This document shows, piece after piece, positions 25,159 to 32,451 of a stretch of DNA of 43,234 nt (positions are counted from its first letter, which is position 1; each line of letters opens with the position of its first letter). The notes beneath the pieces were generated by a model. That model did not search any database. It had not been told where the DNA came from and worked only from the letters and a program-made list of their open reading frames with translations. Location: the NCBI GenBank assembly GCA_902462325.1, contig CABQBF010000005.1, forward strand, positions 1 to 43,234, written 5' to 3'. The stretch comes from an uncultured Peptococcaceae bacterium. GTDB taxonomy: Bacteria > Bacillota > Peptococcia > Peptococcales > Peptococcaceae. The translations under genes and the position numbers were made by a program.

Positions 25159-26295
25159 TTATTGGATAAATTCCAGAAAAACCAAATTGCCCAAAACCCG
25201 TCCTTCTTCAGTCAGATAATAGGCGTCGGCAGTTTCCTGTAACCAACCTTGCTCGACGCAGCGCTGCAAAGCAGATGCAAATACCGTCTCTACCGACTTT
25301 CCAAAACGCTGCGCAAATACTGCCTTAGACAATCCGCAATTCATGCGCAACGCCATAAACACCGTTTCTTCCATCTGTTCCAGCTCTGTAAGCCGTTCCG
25401 GCTGTTGCTGCGGCAGCTCACCGGCATCAATCTGCGCCGTATACGCCGCCAGGTCAAACTGATTATTCCATCGCAGCGGACGTACCCAACTACAAGCGCC
25501 CAGCCCTACGCCCAAATAATTTTCGGTGCGCCAATATACCTGATTATGGGCGCTGGCAAAGCCTTGCCGGGCATAATTGGAAATCTCATACTGAATATAG
25601 CCCTGCTCGGTCAACATGGTTTGCGCCAAGCGATACATCTTTAGCGCCAATTCATCATCAAATTCACTGATTTTTCCCTGCTTCAGCCACGTTTCCAGGC
25701 GGGTGCCTTCTTCAATTTTCAACTGATAAAGCGACAAATGCTGCGGCGCCATAGCCAACGCCTGCGTCAAAGTCTGTTGCCACTGCGCTAAGGTCTGCCC
25801 AGGCAGGCCATACATAAAATCCAAATTCAGATTGGAAAAGCCCGCTTTCCTGGCCAACTGCACCGCCTCTTTCGCCTGCGCGAAACTGTGAATGCGTCCC
25901 AACAGTTGCAGTTGCTCTGCGTTGTCGCTTTGTACACCTAAGGATAAACGATTTACGCCATATTGTTTCAGGAGCCGCAGCTTTTCCGCAGACAAGGTTC
26001 CCGGATTGGCTTCCAGCGTATACTCCTGCAAAGCCGGCGTTATAAAATACTGCTGCACCGCCTGTAGTACCTGCTCCAACAACGGCTCCGGCAGGCAGGA
26101 CGGTGTGCCGCCGCCGATAAAAATTGTTTTGGCCTGCACTGCATAACGCTGCACCGCCAACTGCATCTCCGCAAGCAGAGCCGACACGTACTGCTCCATC
26201 TGCTCTGGCTGGGCAAAGCTGAGAAAATCGCAATAATGACATTTCTTCAAACAAAACGGAATATGGATATACACTGCGTTAATCGGTTCTGGCAT
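25159..26295 (-). CDS. hemW: Radical SAM protein HemW (heme chaperone type)
   Basis: A 378-residue radical SAM protein. The cluster-binding CLKKCHYC lies at residues 15-22 and is followed by DF, which marks HemW rather than HemN (coproporphyrinogen dehydrogenase has an extra cysteine there). FIGGGTPS, LEANPGT and SLGVQS are typical, and a HemN C-terminal domain follows. HemW binds heme and is thought to insert it into respiratory proteins. A GTG three codons upstream touches the ribosome binding site, so the ATG at 26295 (GGAG at 8 bases) is preferred. It diverges from cwlD across the DnaA-box cluster. Confidence 0.94.
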   Translation of the reverse strand: MPEPINAVYIHIPFCLKKCHYCDFLSFAQPEQMEQYVSALLAEMQLAVQRYAVQAKTIFIGGGTPSCLPEPLLEQVLQAVQQYFITPALQEYTLEANPGTLSAEKLRLLKQYGVNRLSLGVQSDNAEQLQLLGRIHSFAQAKEAVQLARKAGFSNLNLDFMYGLPGQTLAQWQQTLTQALAMAPQHLSLYQLKIEEGTRLETWLKQGKISEFDDELALKMYRLAQTMLTEQGYIQYEISNYARQGFASAHNQVYWRTENYLGVGLGACSWVRPLRWNNQFDLAAYTAQIDAGELPQQQPERLTELEQMEETVFMALRMNCGLSKAVFAQRFGKSVETVFASALQRCVEQGWLQETADAYYLTEEGRVLGNLVFLEFIQ

Positions 26296-26326
26296 CTTGA
26301 CCACTCCATCATTTTAAGTATCTTTC

Positions 26327-26355
26327 ATTATAACAGATTCGCCGGCAAAAAGCAA
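26327..26355 (-). promoter_or_regulatory. Promoter of hemW
   Basis: On the minus strand TTGCTT (26350-26355), a 17-base spacer, and TATAAT (26327-26332) with TGT as an extended -10. A DnaA-box-like nonamer begins 6 bases upstream of the -35. Confidence 0.75.
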
Positions 26356-26360
26356 AGAAT

Positions 26361-26515
26361 TGTGGATAGCATGTTGATAACTTCTCCTTTTTCCCTAAAA
26401 ACCTGTGCATAATTTTGTGTTTATCTCCCATCATTTGTGGATAATTTTCTATTTTTCTGTGAATTTATCCACGTTTCCGTAAAAGCAAGCGGTCTTTTCG
26501 TGCTACTTATCCACA
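26361..26515. promoter_or_regulatory. Cluster of DnaA boxes between hemW and cwlD
   Basis: Within 155 bases there are two perfect TTATCCACA nonamers (minus 26436-26444, plus 26507-26515) and one TTATGCACA (minus 26404-26412), which fits TTATNCACA. One-mismatch boxes lie at 26361-26369 (minus, CTATCCACA), 26372-26380 (minus, TTATCAACA) and 26465-26473 (plus, TTATCCACG). The 370-base gap between hemW and cwlD contains no gene. There is no dnaA or dnaN nearby, so an oriC is not indicated; a DnaA-binding regulatory or titration cluster is the simpler reading. Confidence 0.75.
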
Positions 26516-26665
26516 GAAAAGCGATGAACATGCCACACTGTTTACGGCCTTTTATGTCCATAACTCTGTCGGCATCAATATCCAGTGTCTCGAAAATTGC
26601 TGCATACTTGCCCACAGCTCAGCATATTTATTAGCAAACCAACGATTTGCAAAGGAGGACTTATC

Positions 26666-27397
26666 ATGTTTCTGCTCTTTCGCCGGCGCAGTTTTTATAC
26701 CGTAGTTGCAATCTGTGTGCTGATTGTAATTTGCGGCACCTTTCTAATTCTGCACAACCAGCCCACCACCTCGCCGACCCTATCCTGGGTAATGGCGGAA
26801 AAAACTTTTTTGATTGACCCCGGCCATGGCGGCACCTTTCCTGGCCGCGTCAATGAAAGCAATATTTTAGAAAAAGACATCAACCTGGATATCGCCTTAA
26901 AGCTGGATCAGTTGTTGGAAGAAACCGGCGCCCTTGTGGTGATGACGCGCCGCACCGATACCGACTTAATTCCCCAGGAAAGCAAGGAAGAAAAACTATT
27001 GCTGCAGCAGCGAGCCGATTTAGAACAGCGCATTCAAATTGGCGCCCAATCCAAAGCCGACTATTTTATCTCCATTCACTGCAACAGCATTCCCAATGAA
27101 AAATGGAGCGGCGCTCAAACCTTTTACAATCCTGAGGACCCGGAAAGTCAAGCGCTGGCCCAAGCCATCCAACAAATGCTGATTGAACAACTGGGCGACC
27201 ATGACCGGGAAGCACTGCCACGGGAGGACACCTATTTATTTAAAAATGCCACCATGCCTACGGTAATTGTAGAATGCGGCTTTCTCTCCAATGCCGAAGA
27301 AGCCGCCAAGCTACAAGATCCTGCTTATCAGCAGCAATTGGCATGGGCCATCTACTTGGGCGTCAATCAGTATTTAGCCGCACAAAATCCACAGTAA
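26666..27397 (+). CDS. cwlD: N-acetylmuramoyl-L-alanine amidase, CwlD type
   Basis: A 243-residue zinc amidase (Amidase_3) with one N-terminal membrane helix (about residues 10-30). Motifs are LIDPGHGG (zinc His), a Glu in the NESNILEKDINLDIA segment, SIHCNS (zinc His) and VECGFLSN (catalytic Glu). Size and layout fit CwlD, which cleaves peptide side chains during spore-cortex synthesis so that muramic-delta-lactam can form. The ATG at 26666 follows AAAGGAGG; longer in-frame starts upstream are not supported. It diverges from hemW and is followed by a strong terminator. A general cell-wall amidase cannot be excluded. Confidence 0.88.
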   Translation: MFLLFRRRSFYTVVAICVLIVICGTFLILHNQPTTSPTLSWVMAEKTFLIDPGHGGTFPGRVNESNILEKDINLDIALKLDQLLEETGALVVMTRRTDTDLIPQESKEEKLLLQQRADLEQRIQIGAQSKADYFISIHCNSIPNEKWSGAQTFYNPEDPESQALAQAIQQMLIEQLGDHDREALPREDTYLFKNATMPTVIVECGFLSNAEEAAKLQDPAYQQQLAWAIYLGVNQYLAAQNPQ

Positions 27398-27408
27398 ACC
27401 CGCATAAA

Positions 27409-27456
27409 ATATGCCATAGCGCAACAGCGAGCCTGTCGCGCTATGGCATATTTTTA
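27409..27456. terminator. Bidirectional terminator between cwlD and the next gene
   Basis: ATATGCCATAGCGC (27409-27422) pairs perfectly with GCGCTATGGCATAT (27438-27451), a 14-bp stem followed by TTTTA. It overlaps the stop codon of the convergent 27454 gene by a few bases. Confidence 0.92.
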
Positions 27457-27903
27457 TAACGATTTCTCCGCTTCTTCCTTGCTGTCGGCGCTGTCTTCTG
27501 CTGTGTTTTCCTCAGCGGCAACGCTTTCTTCAGCTTGCGCCGCCTCGTCAAAGAAAGGCCGGGAAGCCGTCCAGCTCCAATAATTTTTCATCACTTTCTT
27601 TTGGGTCAGCAGCAGGATTTCTTCCTTTTCATTCATCCAAAAATAACCGTCGGCTACCTGGTCCACCAACCGCCACCGACTCTGACCTAAATATTCAAAC
27701 AAATTCTTCTTGCTTTTTTCCGTCATCTTCGTCAGAAAAATCTCCGGACGCTTTTGAATGAGCATCCAGCCCTCCGGATACCGCCGCAGTTGAGCAATGG
27801 CCTTCAGCACATCTTTTTTCTGCCAGAGCATGGTTCCGGCAACGCCAGCCACCGACAAAACCGCCGCACCGGCAGTCAGCTTCTTCTCTTTTTTTCTATC
27901 CAT
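27454..27903 (-). CDS. Hypothetical membrane-anchored protein with acidic tail, 149 aa
   Basis: I do not recognise this family. A very basic start (MDRKKEKKL) leads into one hydrophobic helix (about residues 10-28), a Lys/Arg- and Trp-rich middle region, and an Ala/Glu/Ser-rich acidic tail of about 35 residues. It looks like a small membrane-bound protein with a disordered C terminus. The ATG at 27903 has AGGAG 9 bases upstream; an earlier TTG in frame lacks a site. It diverges from queF and converges with cwlD. No function is proposed. Confidence 0.75.
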   Translation of the reverse strand: MDRKKEKKLTAGAAVLSVAGVAGTMLWQKKDVLKAIAQLRRYPEGWMLIQKRPEIFLTKMTEKSKKNLFEYLGQSRWRLVDQVADGYFWMNEKEEILLLTQKKVMKNYWSWTASRPFFDEAAQAEESVAAEENTAEDSADSKEEAEKSL

Positions 27904-27947
27904 ACGTACCGTCTCCTGTTCCAGCAAAAATCCCGCCGCAAATGTTC

Positions 27948-27976
27948 TTGCGAAAAGCCAGCGGATTTGCTATAGT
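27948..27976 (+). promoter_or_regulatory. Promoter of queF
   Basis: TTGCGA (27948-27953) and TATAGT (27971-27976) with a 17-base spacer, 36 bases upstream of the queF ATG. I see no preQ1 riboswitch in the short leader. Confidence 0.65.
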
Positions 27977-28012
27977 TTTGTAAGATACATCACAAGCAAA
28001 GGAGTGTTTTCT

Positions 28013-28510
28013 ATGGCAGGCAGAACTGCACAAGAATTGCAGGGAATTACCCAGCTAGGCAACCAAAAAACCAAATATCCCAATGACTACGCACCGGAAG
28101 TATTAGAAACCTTTCCCAACAAACATCCCAACCGTGATTATTTTGTCAAATTCAACTGTCCCGAATTCACCAGCCTCTGCCCCATGACCGGACAGCCCGA
28201 TTTCGCCACCATCTATATCTCCTATGTACCCGGAGAACGGATGGTGGAAAGCAAATCGTTAAAGCTCTATCTGTTCAGTTTCCGCAACCATGGCGATTTT
28301 CATGAGGACTGCGTAAATATTATTATGAACGATTTAATCCAATTGATGGACCCCAAATATATTGAAGTTTGGGGGAAATTTACGCCCCGCGGCGGCATTT
28401 CCATCGATCCTTACTGCAACTACGGCAAAGCGGGCACCCCATGGGCGGAAGTGGCCTTCAACCGGCTGGCCAACCATGATTTGTACCCGGAAAAAGTAGA
28501 CAACCGTTAG
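28013..28510 (+). CDS. queF: NADPH-dependent 7-cyano-7-deazaguanine (preQ0) reductase
   Basis: A 165-residue YkvM-type QueF that reduces the nitrile of preQ0 to the amine preQ1 in queuosine synthesis. The catalytic cysteine lies in TSLCPMTGQPD, with the conserved Asp four to five residues on. The VESKSLKLYLFSFRNHGDFHEDC stretch holds the NADPH and substrate contacts; it is given here as the signature ending in FHEDC. AAAGGAGTG stands 8 bases before the ATG. The other que genes are not in the window, and the gene has its own promoter. Confidence 0.96.
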   Translation: MAGRTAQELQGITQLGNQKTKYPNDYAPEVLETFPNKHPNRDYFVKFNCPEFTSLCPMTGQPDFATIYISYVPGERMVESKSLKLYLFSFRNHGDFHEDCVNIIMNDLIQLMDPKYIEVWGKFTPRGGISIDPYCNYGKAGTPWAEVAFNRLANHDLYPEKVDNR

Positions 28511-28531
28511 GTTTGCAGAACTTACGCGCCG

Positions 28532-29896
28532 CTATACCCGCTCTGTCAGGCAGCAATAGTCCTTTTCTTCTCCAATACTGCGGTAAGCAGGACGGATAAT
28601 TTTATCCACATTGGTCAATTCCTCTAACCGGTGTGCGCTCCAGCCTACAATACGGGCCATGGCAAAAATAGGCGTATATAATTCCTCTGGAATACCAAGC
28701 AAATTATACACAAAACCACTGTAAAGGTCTACATTGGCGCTAACGCCTTTGTAGATTTTTCGTTTTTCCGCAATAACCTGCGGCGCCAATTCCTCCACCA
28801 TGGCATACAAAGCATAATCGGCATGGCGGCCCTTGGCGTCGGCCAATTGTTCCACAAAGCCTTTAAAAATCTGCGCCCGTGGGTCCGAAATGCTATAGAC
28901 AGCATGGCCCATGCCATAAATCAAGCCCTTCTTATCAAAGGCCTCTTTATCAACCACCTTTTCCAGATAAGCCCGTACCTGCTCCTTATCAGTGATATCT
29001 GACACATGCTGTTTCAAATCGTTCATCATTTCCACAACTTTAATGTTAGCGCCGCCATGCTTCGGCCCCTTTAACGAAGATAGCGCCGCCGCAATCACCG
29101 AATAGGAGTCGGAGCCGGACGAAGTAACCACATGGGTAGTAAAGGAAGAATTATTGCCGCCGCCATGTTCCATATGCAGCACCAACGCAATATCCAGCAC
29201 ATGGGCCTCTAAATCGGTATATTTTTTGTCAGGCCGCAGCATGCGCAAAATATTCTGCGCCGTTCCCAATTTAGGATCTGGACGGTGAATATACAGGCTC
29301 TCGTCGCATTCATAGTGATTATAGGCGTGATAGCCGTACACGGCCAGCAACGGAAACACGCTAATCATCATCAAGCATTGGCTCATCACATTGTCAATGG
29401 CCAAATCAGAGGCATTGTCATCGTAGGAAGCCAGCGTTAAAATGCTGCGGGACAGCGTGTTCATAATATCCTTACTGGGCGCTTTCATAATCACATCTCG
29501 GGTAAAATTAGTAGGCAGCGTTCGCATTTGCGCCAGCACCTTGGTAAATTGCTGCAATTCTTTTTGATTGGGCAACTGACCAAACAACAGCAGATAGGTG
29601 GTTTCCTCAAATCCAAAGCGCTGCTCTTGCACAAAGCCGCGCACCAAATCCATAATATCATAGCCGCGATATAACAGTTTGCCGTCACAGGGAACCCTAT
29701 TGCCCGCCTCGTCAAGCTGATAGGCCTGAATATGAGAAATTTTCGTCAATCCGGCCAGTACGCCGATGCCGTTTTTATCTCGCAGGCCCTTTTTTACGCC
29801 ATATTCATCATATAAATTATAATCAATCCGGCAATTTTTCTGGCAAATCTCCGCTTTTCCCGCCACATAAGTTTTCAAATCGTTCTTTTTGGTCAT
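28532..29896 (-). CDS. Citrate synthase
   Basis: A 454-residue enzyme condensing oxaloacetate and acetyl-CoA (possibly propionyl-CoA). The catalytic residues are visible: His in HMEHGGGNNSSFTTH, His in GMGHAVYSISDPRA, and the Asp of DPRA. GPKHGGAN is the usual CoA-side loop. The length and N-terminal extension fit the form common in anaerobic Bacillota. AGGAGGT precedes the ATG by 8 bases. It diverges from a marR gene, and their shared control region carries several dyads, so repression by that MarR protein is likely. No aconitase or isocitrate dehydrogenase gene follows. 2-Methylcitrate synthase activity cannot be excluded. Confidence 0.93.
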   Translation of the reverse strand: MTKKNDLKTYVAGKAEICQKNCRIDYNLYDEYGVKKGLRDKNGIGVLAGLTKISHIQAYQLDEAGNRVPCDGKLLYRGYDIMDLVRGFVQEQRFGFEETTYLLLFGQLPNQKELQQFTKVLAQMRTLPTNFTRDVIMKAPSKDIMNTLSRSILTLASYDDNASDLAIDNVMSQCLMMISVFPLLAVYGYHAYNHYECDESLYIHRPDPKLGTAQNILRMLRPDKKYTDLEAHVLDIALVLHMEHGGGNNSSFTTHVVTSSGSDSYSVIAAALSSLKGPKHGGANIKVVEMMNDLKQHVSDITDKEQVRAYLEKVVDKEAFDKKGLIYGMGHAVYSISDPRAQIFKGFVEQLADAKGRHADYALYAMVEELAPQVIAEKRKIYKGVSANVDLYSGFVYNLLGIPEELYTPIFAMARIVGWSAHRLEELTNVDKIIRPAYRSIGEEKDYCCLTERV

Positions 29897-29948
29897 ACCC
29901 GATTACCTCCTGCATAAGATGTTCGCCCAGTTATTTGTCACAATTATT

Positions 29949-29977
29949 ATTCTATATCAATTATTGATTTTTGTCAA
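29949..29977 (-). promoter_or_regulatory. Promoter of the citrate synthase gene
   Basis: On the minus strand a perfect TTGACA (29972-29977), a 17-base spacer, and TAGAAT (29949-29954). Confidence 0.8.
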
Positions 29978-30009
29978 CTGTTGACTTTTGTTAGTATAAA
30001 AGTTATACT
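29973..30009. promoter_or_regulatory. Divergent marR promoter with two overlapping dyads (probable MarR operators)
   Basis: The marR promoter is TTGACT (29981-29986), a 17-base spacer and TATACT (30004-30009). The palindrome GTCAAC-T-GTTGAC (29973-29985) covers both divergent -35 elements at once. A second palindrome, AGTATAA-AAG-TTATACT (29993-30009), covers the marR -10. A protein bound at both would block both genes. Confidence 0.75.
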
Positions 30010-30039
30010 AAGAGCAACAAAACAGAAGAGGTGATCCCG

Positions 30040-30480
30040 TTGGATACGCATTCCGTCGATACATCCATCTCCGCCTTGCTGGAAATGATGCCGATGTATC
30101 ACAGACTTGTCTTGAACAAACTTGAAAAAAAACCTCCCCATGTCACCAAAAGCCAGTTTTTTATTCTGTTGGCGCTCATGGGAAACGACACCTTGAACAT
30201 GACGCAGGTTTCCGCCTACATCGCATCATCTAAGGAGCAGGCAACACGGGCAGTTGCCCCTTTAGTAGAAGCCGGCTATGTAGACCGGTTTCACGACGAA
30301 GCCAACCGCAAGCTGGTGCTAATCCGCCTGACGCCTGCCGGCAAAGCCTTTCTGCGGGAAACCAAGGAACAACTCCATCAGGCGCTGGAAAACAAATTCG
30401 CCACACTGCCGGAGGCAGAGCAACAGGAACTGCTGCACTCTCTGCACAGCATCCTGCGCATTCTGAAGAAAATGCAATAA
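30040..30480 (+). CDS. MarR-family transcriptional regulator
   Basis: A 146-residue winged-helix regulator. Typical MarR features are TKSQFFILLALMG, the recognition region MTQVSAYIASSKEQATRAVAPLVEAGYVDR, given here from its start to its end, and a wing with KLVLIRLTPAGKAFL. I place the start at the TTG at 30040, because AGAGGTGAT sits at correct spacing before it; a GTG at 30031 would overlap that site. It diverges from citrate synthase and probably represses both itself and that gene. The ligand is unknown. Confidence 0.92.
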   Translation: MDTHSVDTSISALLEMMPMYHRLVLNKLEKKPPHVTKSQFFILLALMGNDTLNMTQVSAYIASSKEQATRAVAPLVEAGYVDRFHDEANRKLVLIRLTPAGKAFLRETKEQLHQALENKFATLPEAEQQELLHSLHSILRILKKMQ

Positions 30481-30488
30481 TGATCCGC

Positions 30489-30523
30489 AAGCGTGTTGCC
30501 CAAGCAAAAGCAACACGCTTTTA
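30489..30523 (+). terminator. Terminator after marR
   Basis: AAGCGTGTTGC (30489-30499) and GCAACACGCTT (30510-30520) form a perfect 11-bp stem followed by TTTT, just past the marR stop codon. Confidence 0.85.
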
Positions 30524-30548
30524 ATGCAACTGTAAATCAATATGCTTC

Positions 30549-31613
30549 CTACTCAATCACCTGTAACACATGACCGCGGGCATCTGTAATCTTTGTTGGC
30601 AATAAGTGAATCTCCAGCGGCGCCGTTTTTAATGGATACGTACCGGCATGGGGCGCCAGCACTGCATCCAGTTCAGCCAGTGTTTCCGCCGTCAAGGCCA
30701 GGATCAGCATTTCTTCATGTTTCTGTACAGCTGCAATTTGAGCCGCTTGTATATGAACGACTTGCTGCGCTCCTTGCAAATACAATTCACGGCCCTTTCC
30801 TACCCGCGCATGCAGCATATTCAGAACCGTTTCCACATGTCCGGCCCCTAACTGCAACCATGCCCTGTCAGCCGCCATGCCGCCCGCCAATTCATCTAAA
30901 TATAAAAATGCGGTGGACGAACCATCCTGCGCCACACCTTGCTGCCAAACTGCGCGAAAGTCTGCAACATGCATCAACGAAGTACGGGATAAATCGGTAA
31001 TGCAAAGCGGTACATACTGGGCCATCAGCTCCAAAAACCGCGAACCGGACCAGCACATCAGCCCATTCATCTCATCGTGGGTAATGGCCACCGCCTGCAA
31101 AAAGGTCACATGGCCGTTAGGCGTATCCATCTCGCCCAGTTCCGAATCGACGCGGAAACCCAACGCTGTCAATTTTGTATCGCTTTCCAGCGCCACCGGT
31201 CCATTGCAGTTCATGTGATGACCGTCGGCAAACACATTCCCGGAAGAGAACACATAGTGGGCAAGATTTTGCAGCAAATTGACTGGCCATACCGGCGGTT
31301 CTGTTTCTCCGATCTCCCGCTTTAACCGAAACGTCAACTCAAACCCATAGCCGCTTTCTTCTAAATACGATGATTCTTTTTCATACAATTCACTAAAACC
31401 ATAGGTTACATAGTGCCAATGGGGGATTCCCTGCTCGCTCTGCCAAATCTCCACCCCATCCAACGGGTCACTGCCGCCCAGCATATAGGGAATCAGGACA
31501 CCGTAGTATTTGCCCTCCTGCCCAGGATAAAGACGATGCAGCTTCTCGGCAATGGCGTCAAATCCTGCTGTATTGGCTTCATAACGTTCTGCATCAAAAT
31601 TTTCATGTTCCAT
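30549..31613 (-). CDS. Suppressor-of-fused (SUFU) domain protein
   Basis: A 354-residue protein with a bacterial SUFU domain in its N-terminal half: GVEIWQSEQGIPHWHYVTYG, then FSELYEKE and GYGFELTFRL are the family's core. In bacteria SUFU proteins are commonly immunity proteins against polymorphic or contact-dependent toxins. The C-terminal 150 residues are not recognised. GGGAGG lies 7 bases before the ATG at 31613; a second in-frame ATG five codons upstream overlaps this site. It opens the group of immunity-type genes on the right of the window, but is separated from the others by a type I toxin-like locus. Confidence 0.88.
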   Translation of the reverse strand: MEHENFDAERYEANTAGFDAIAEKLHRLYPGQEGKYYGVLIPYMLGGSDPLDGVEIWQSEQGIPHWHYVTYGFSELYEKESSYLEESGYGFELTFRLKREIGETEPPVWPVNLLQNLAHYVFSSGNVFADGHHMNCNGPVALESDTKLTALGFRVDSELGEMDTPNGHVTFLQAVAITHDEMNGLMCWSGSRFLELMAQYVPLCITDLSRTSLMHVADFRAVWQQGVAQDGSSTAFLYLDELAGGMAADRAWLQLGAGHVETVLNMLHARVGKGRELYLQGAQQVVHIQAAQIAAVQKHEEMLILALTAETLAELDAVLAPHAGTYPLKTAPLEIHLLPTKITDARGHVLQVIE

Positions 31614-31662
31614 GAAATATCCTCCCATTTTTAATCCAATAGCTGCGATAACTGCTGTTCTA

Positions 31663-31703
31663 ATAAAAAAGAGCTGCTCTGCCGCTTACAAAACAGAACA
31701 GCC
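31663..31703 (-). terminator. Minus-strand terminator downstream of the small toxin-like gene
   Basis: On the minus strand GCTGTTCTG (31703-31695) pairs with CAGAGCAGC (31682-31674), one G-T pair, and is followed by TCTTTTTTATT. It would end the transcript begun near 32160. Confidence 0.7.
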
Positions 31704-31737
31704 CTGAGATTTTTCCGTGCAAATATTACCAAATTCC

Positions 31738-31766
31738 TTGACACATAAAAACCGCGATGTTAAACT
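31738..31766 (+). promoter_or_regulatory. Promoter of the antisense RNA
   Basis: TTGACA (31738-31743), a 17-base spacer, TAAACT (31761-31766). The predicted start is near 31773. Confidence 0.6.
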
Positions 31767-31772
31767 ATATTT

Positions 31773-31864
31773 ATAGTGTGAGCTGCCGTATGGCATTGCT
31801 CAGGGGGTTTTTGTTGGAGGACTAGCGAGTCATTGGGGTTGAGACGCTAGTCCTCGTTTTATTT
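31773..31864 (+). ncRNA. Candidate antisense RNA antitoxin
   Basis: A predicted RNA of about 90 bases with no reading frame. It has a 5' hairpin, GAGCTGCC (31780-31787) with GGCA-TT-GCTC (31792-31801), a G-rich middle, and a 3' terminator made of AGGACTAGCG (31818-31827) and CGCTAGTCCT (31845-31854) followed by CGTTTTATTT. On the minus strand this terminator stem has no T run, so it works only for the plus-strand RNA. The RNA lies fully inside the predicted transcript of the small gene at 31859-31999 and overlaps its stop codon, as in type I toxin-antitoxin loci. Confidence 0.6.
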
Positions 31865-31999
31865 CCTCTTTCTGCGCTTTTTACGCGAGGAACGTACATG
31901 TTCATGCCAGCTCTTCACCAATTCGCTAAGCTTCTGGAGAATTGACAAGCACAAAAAAAGAATAGAAACTGCATAATAAACTGCAAGTATTTCATCCAT
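31859..31999 (-). CDS. Small hydrophobic peptide, candidate type I toxin, 46 aa
   Basis: A 46-codon gene starting at ATG 31999 with GGGAGGC about 8 bases upstream. The peptide begins MDEILAVYYAVSILFLCLSI, one membrane helix, continues with an amphipathic stretch (LQKLSELVKSWHEH), and ends in a very basic tail (SSRKKRRKRK). This layout is that of type I toxins and holin-like toxins of Bacillota. It has its own strong promoter, a structured leader of about 160 bases, and a convergent antisense RNA over its 3' end. I do not recognise the exact family; toxicity is inferred. Confidence 0.68.
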   Translation of the reverse strand: MDEILAVYYAVSILFLCLSILQKLSELVKSWHEHVRSSRKKRRKRK

Positions 32000-32166
32000 G
32001 CATATACGCCTCCCTTCCCAGATCAATCGTAAGCTGTCAGGTTGGGAGCAATAAATAAGGATAACATCGCCACAGCAATGCTTTTATTCGCTAAGCCAAA
32101 CTTGATATACCCCCCCCGCTCAGCACCTCGGCACCTCGGCCTGGCGGGAACTAAAATCCTGTATTT

Positions 32167-32195
32167 ATTATAACGGAATATTTTGTTAATTTCAA
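32167..32195 (-). promoter_or_regulatory. Promoter of the small toxin-like gene
   Basis: On the minus strand TTGAAA (32190-32195), a 17-base spacer, and a perfect TATAAT (32167-32172). The leader of about 160 bases includes CCCGC/GCGGG pairing, a tandem CGAGGTGC repeat and a run of eight G residues (minus strand), likely making it highly structured. There is no gene in 32000-32448 that I can support. Confidence 0.75.
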
Positions 32196-32328
32196 GAAAA
32201 TTTGTTCGACAAACTATGACACCTCTCGAACCATTTTTAAGAATAGTGACTTTTTCTTGCACGTTTCACATAACTAGTCAGGCTTGAAATTTTTCTTTTA
32301 AAAACAACGCGACAGCTTTTCTTGTCCC

Positions 32329-32451
32329 GGACGTTGGATTTTTTGCGTCTAGCTAGGCGGCTTTTGATTTTTCGAACGACGCGTACTTAACTGTACGCAA
32401 GGTGAGAAAAATCAAAAACAACGACGCTAGACACAAAAAAGACACGTCCTA
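32329..32451. repeat. Long structured repeat, copy A
   Basis: A 123-base element of nested arms: GGACGT/ACGTCC (32329-32334, 32444-32449), GTCTAGC/GCTAGAC (32347-32353, 32426-32432), TTTTGATTTTTC/GAAAAATCAAAA (32362-32373, 32406-32417) and GCGTAC/GTACGC (32381-32386, 32393-32398). Its outer end contains the TAG stop codon of the TPR gene. A partly matching degenerate arm precedes it at about 32285-32328. See copy B at 38829-38954. Confidence 0.88.

Noticed and set aside
25712..26254. 180-codon Gly/Ala-rich minus-strand frame inside hemW
   Set aside because: Out-of-frame shadow of hemW with typical repetitive Gly/Ala composition.
26361..26515. Chromosomal replication origin
   Set aside because: DnaA boxes are present, but there is no dnaA, dnaN, rpmH or clear unwinding element next to them; kept as a DnaA-binding cluster only.
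27904..28012. preQ1 riboswitch ahead of queF
   Set aside because: No class I aptamer pattern is visible, and the promoter leaves a leader of only about 30 bases.
32023..32262. 79-codon minus-strand frame across the leader of the toxin-like gene
   Set aside because: Low-complexity composition, no ribosome binding site, and it overlaps the promoter and structured leader.
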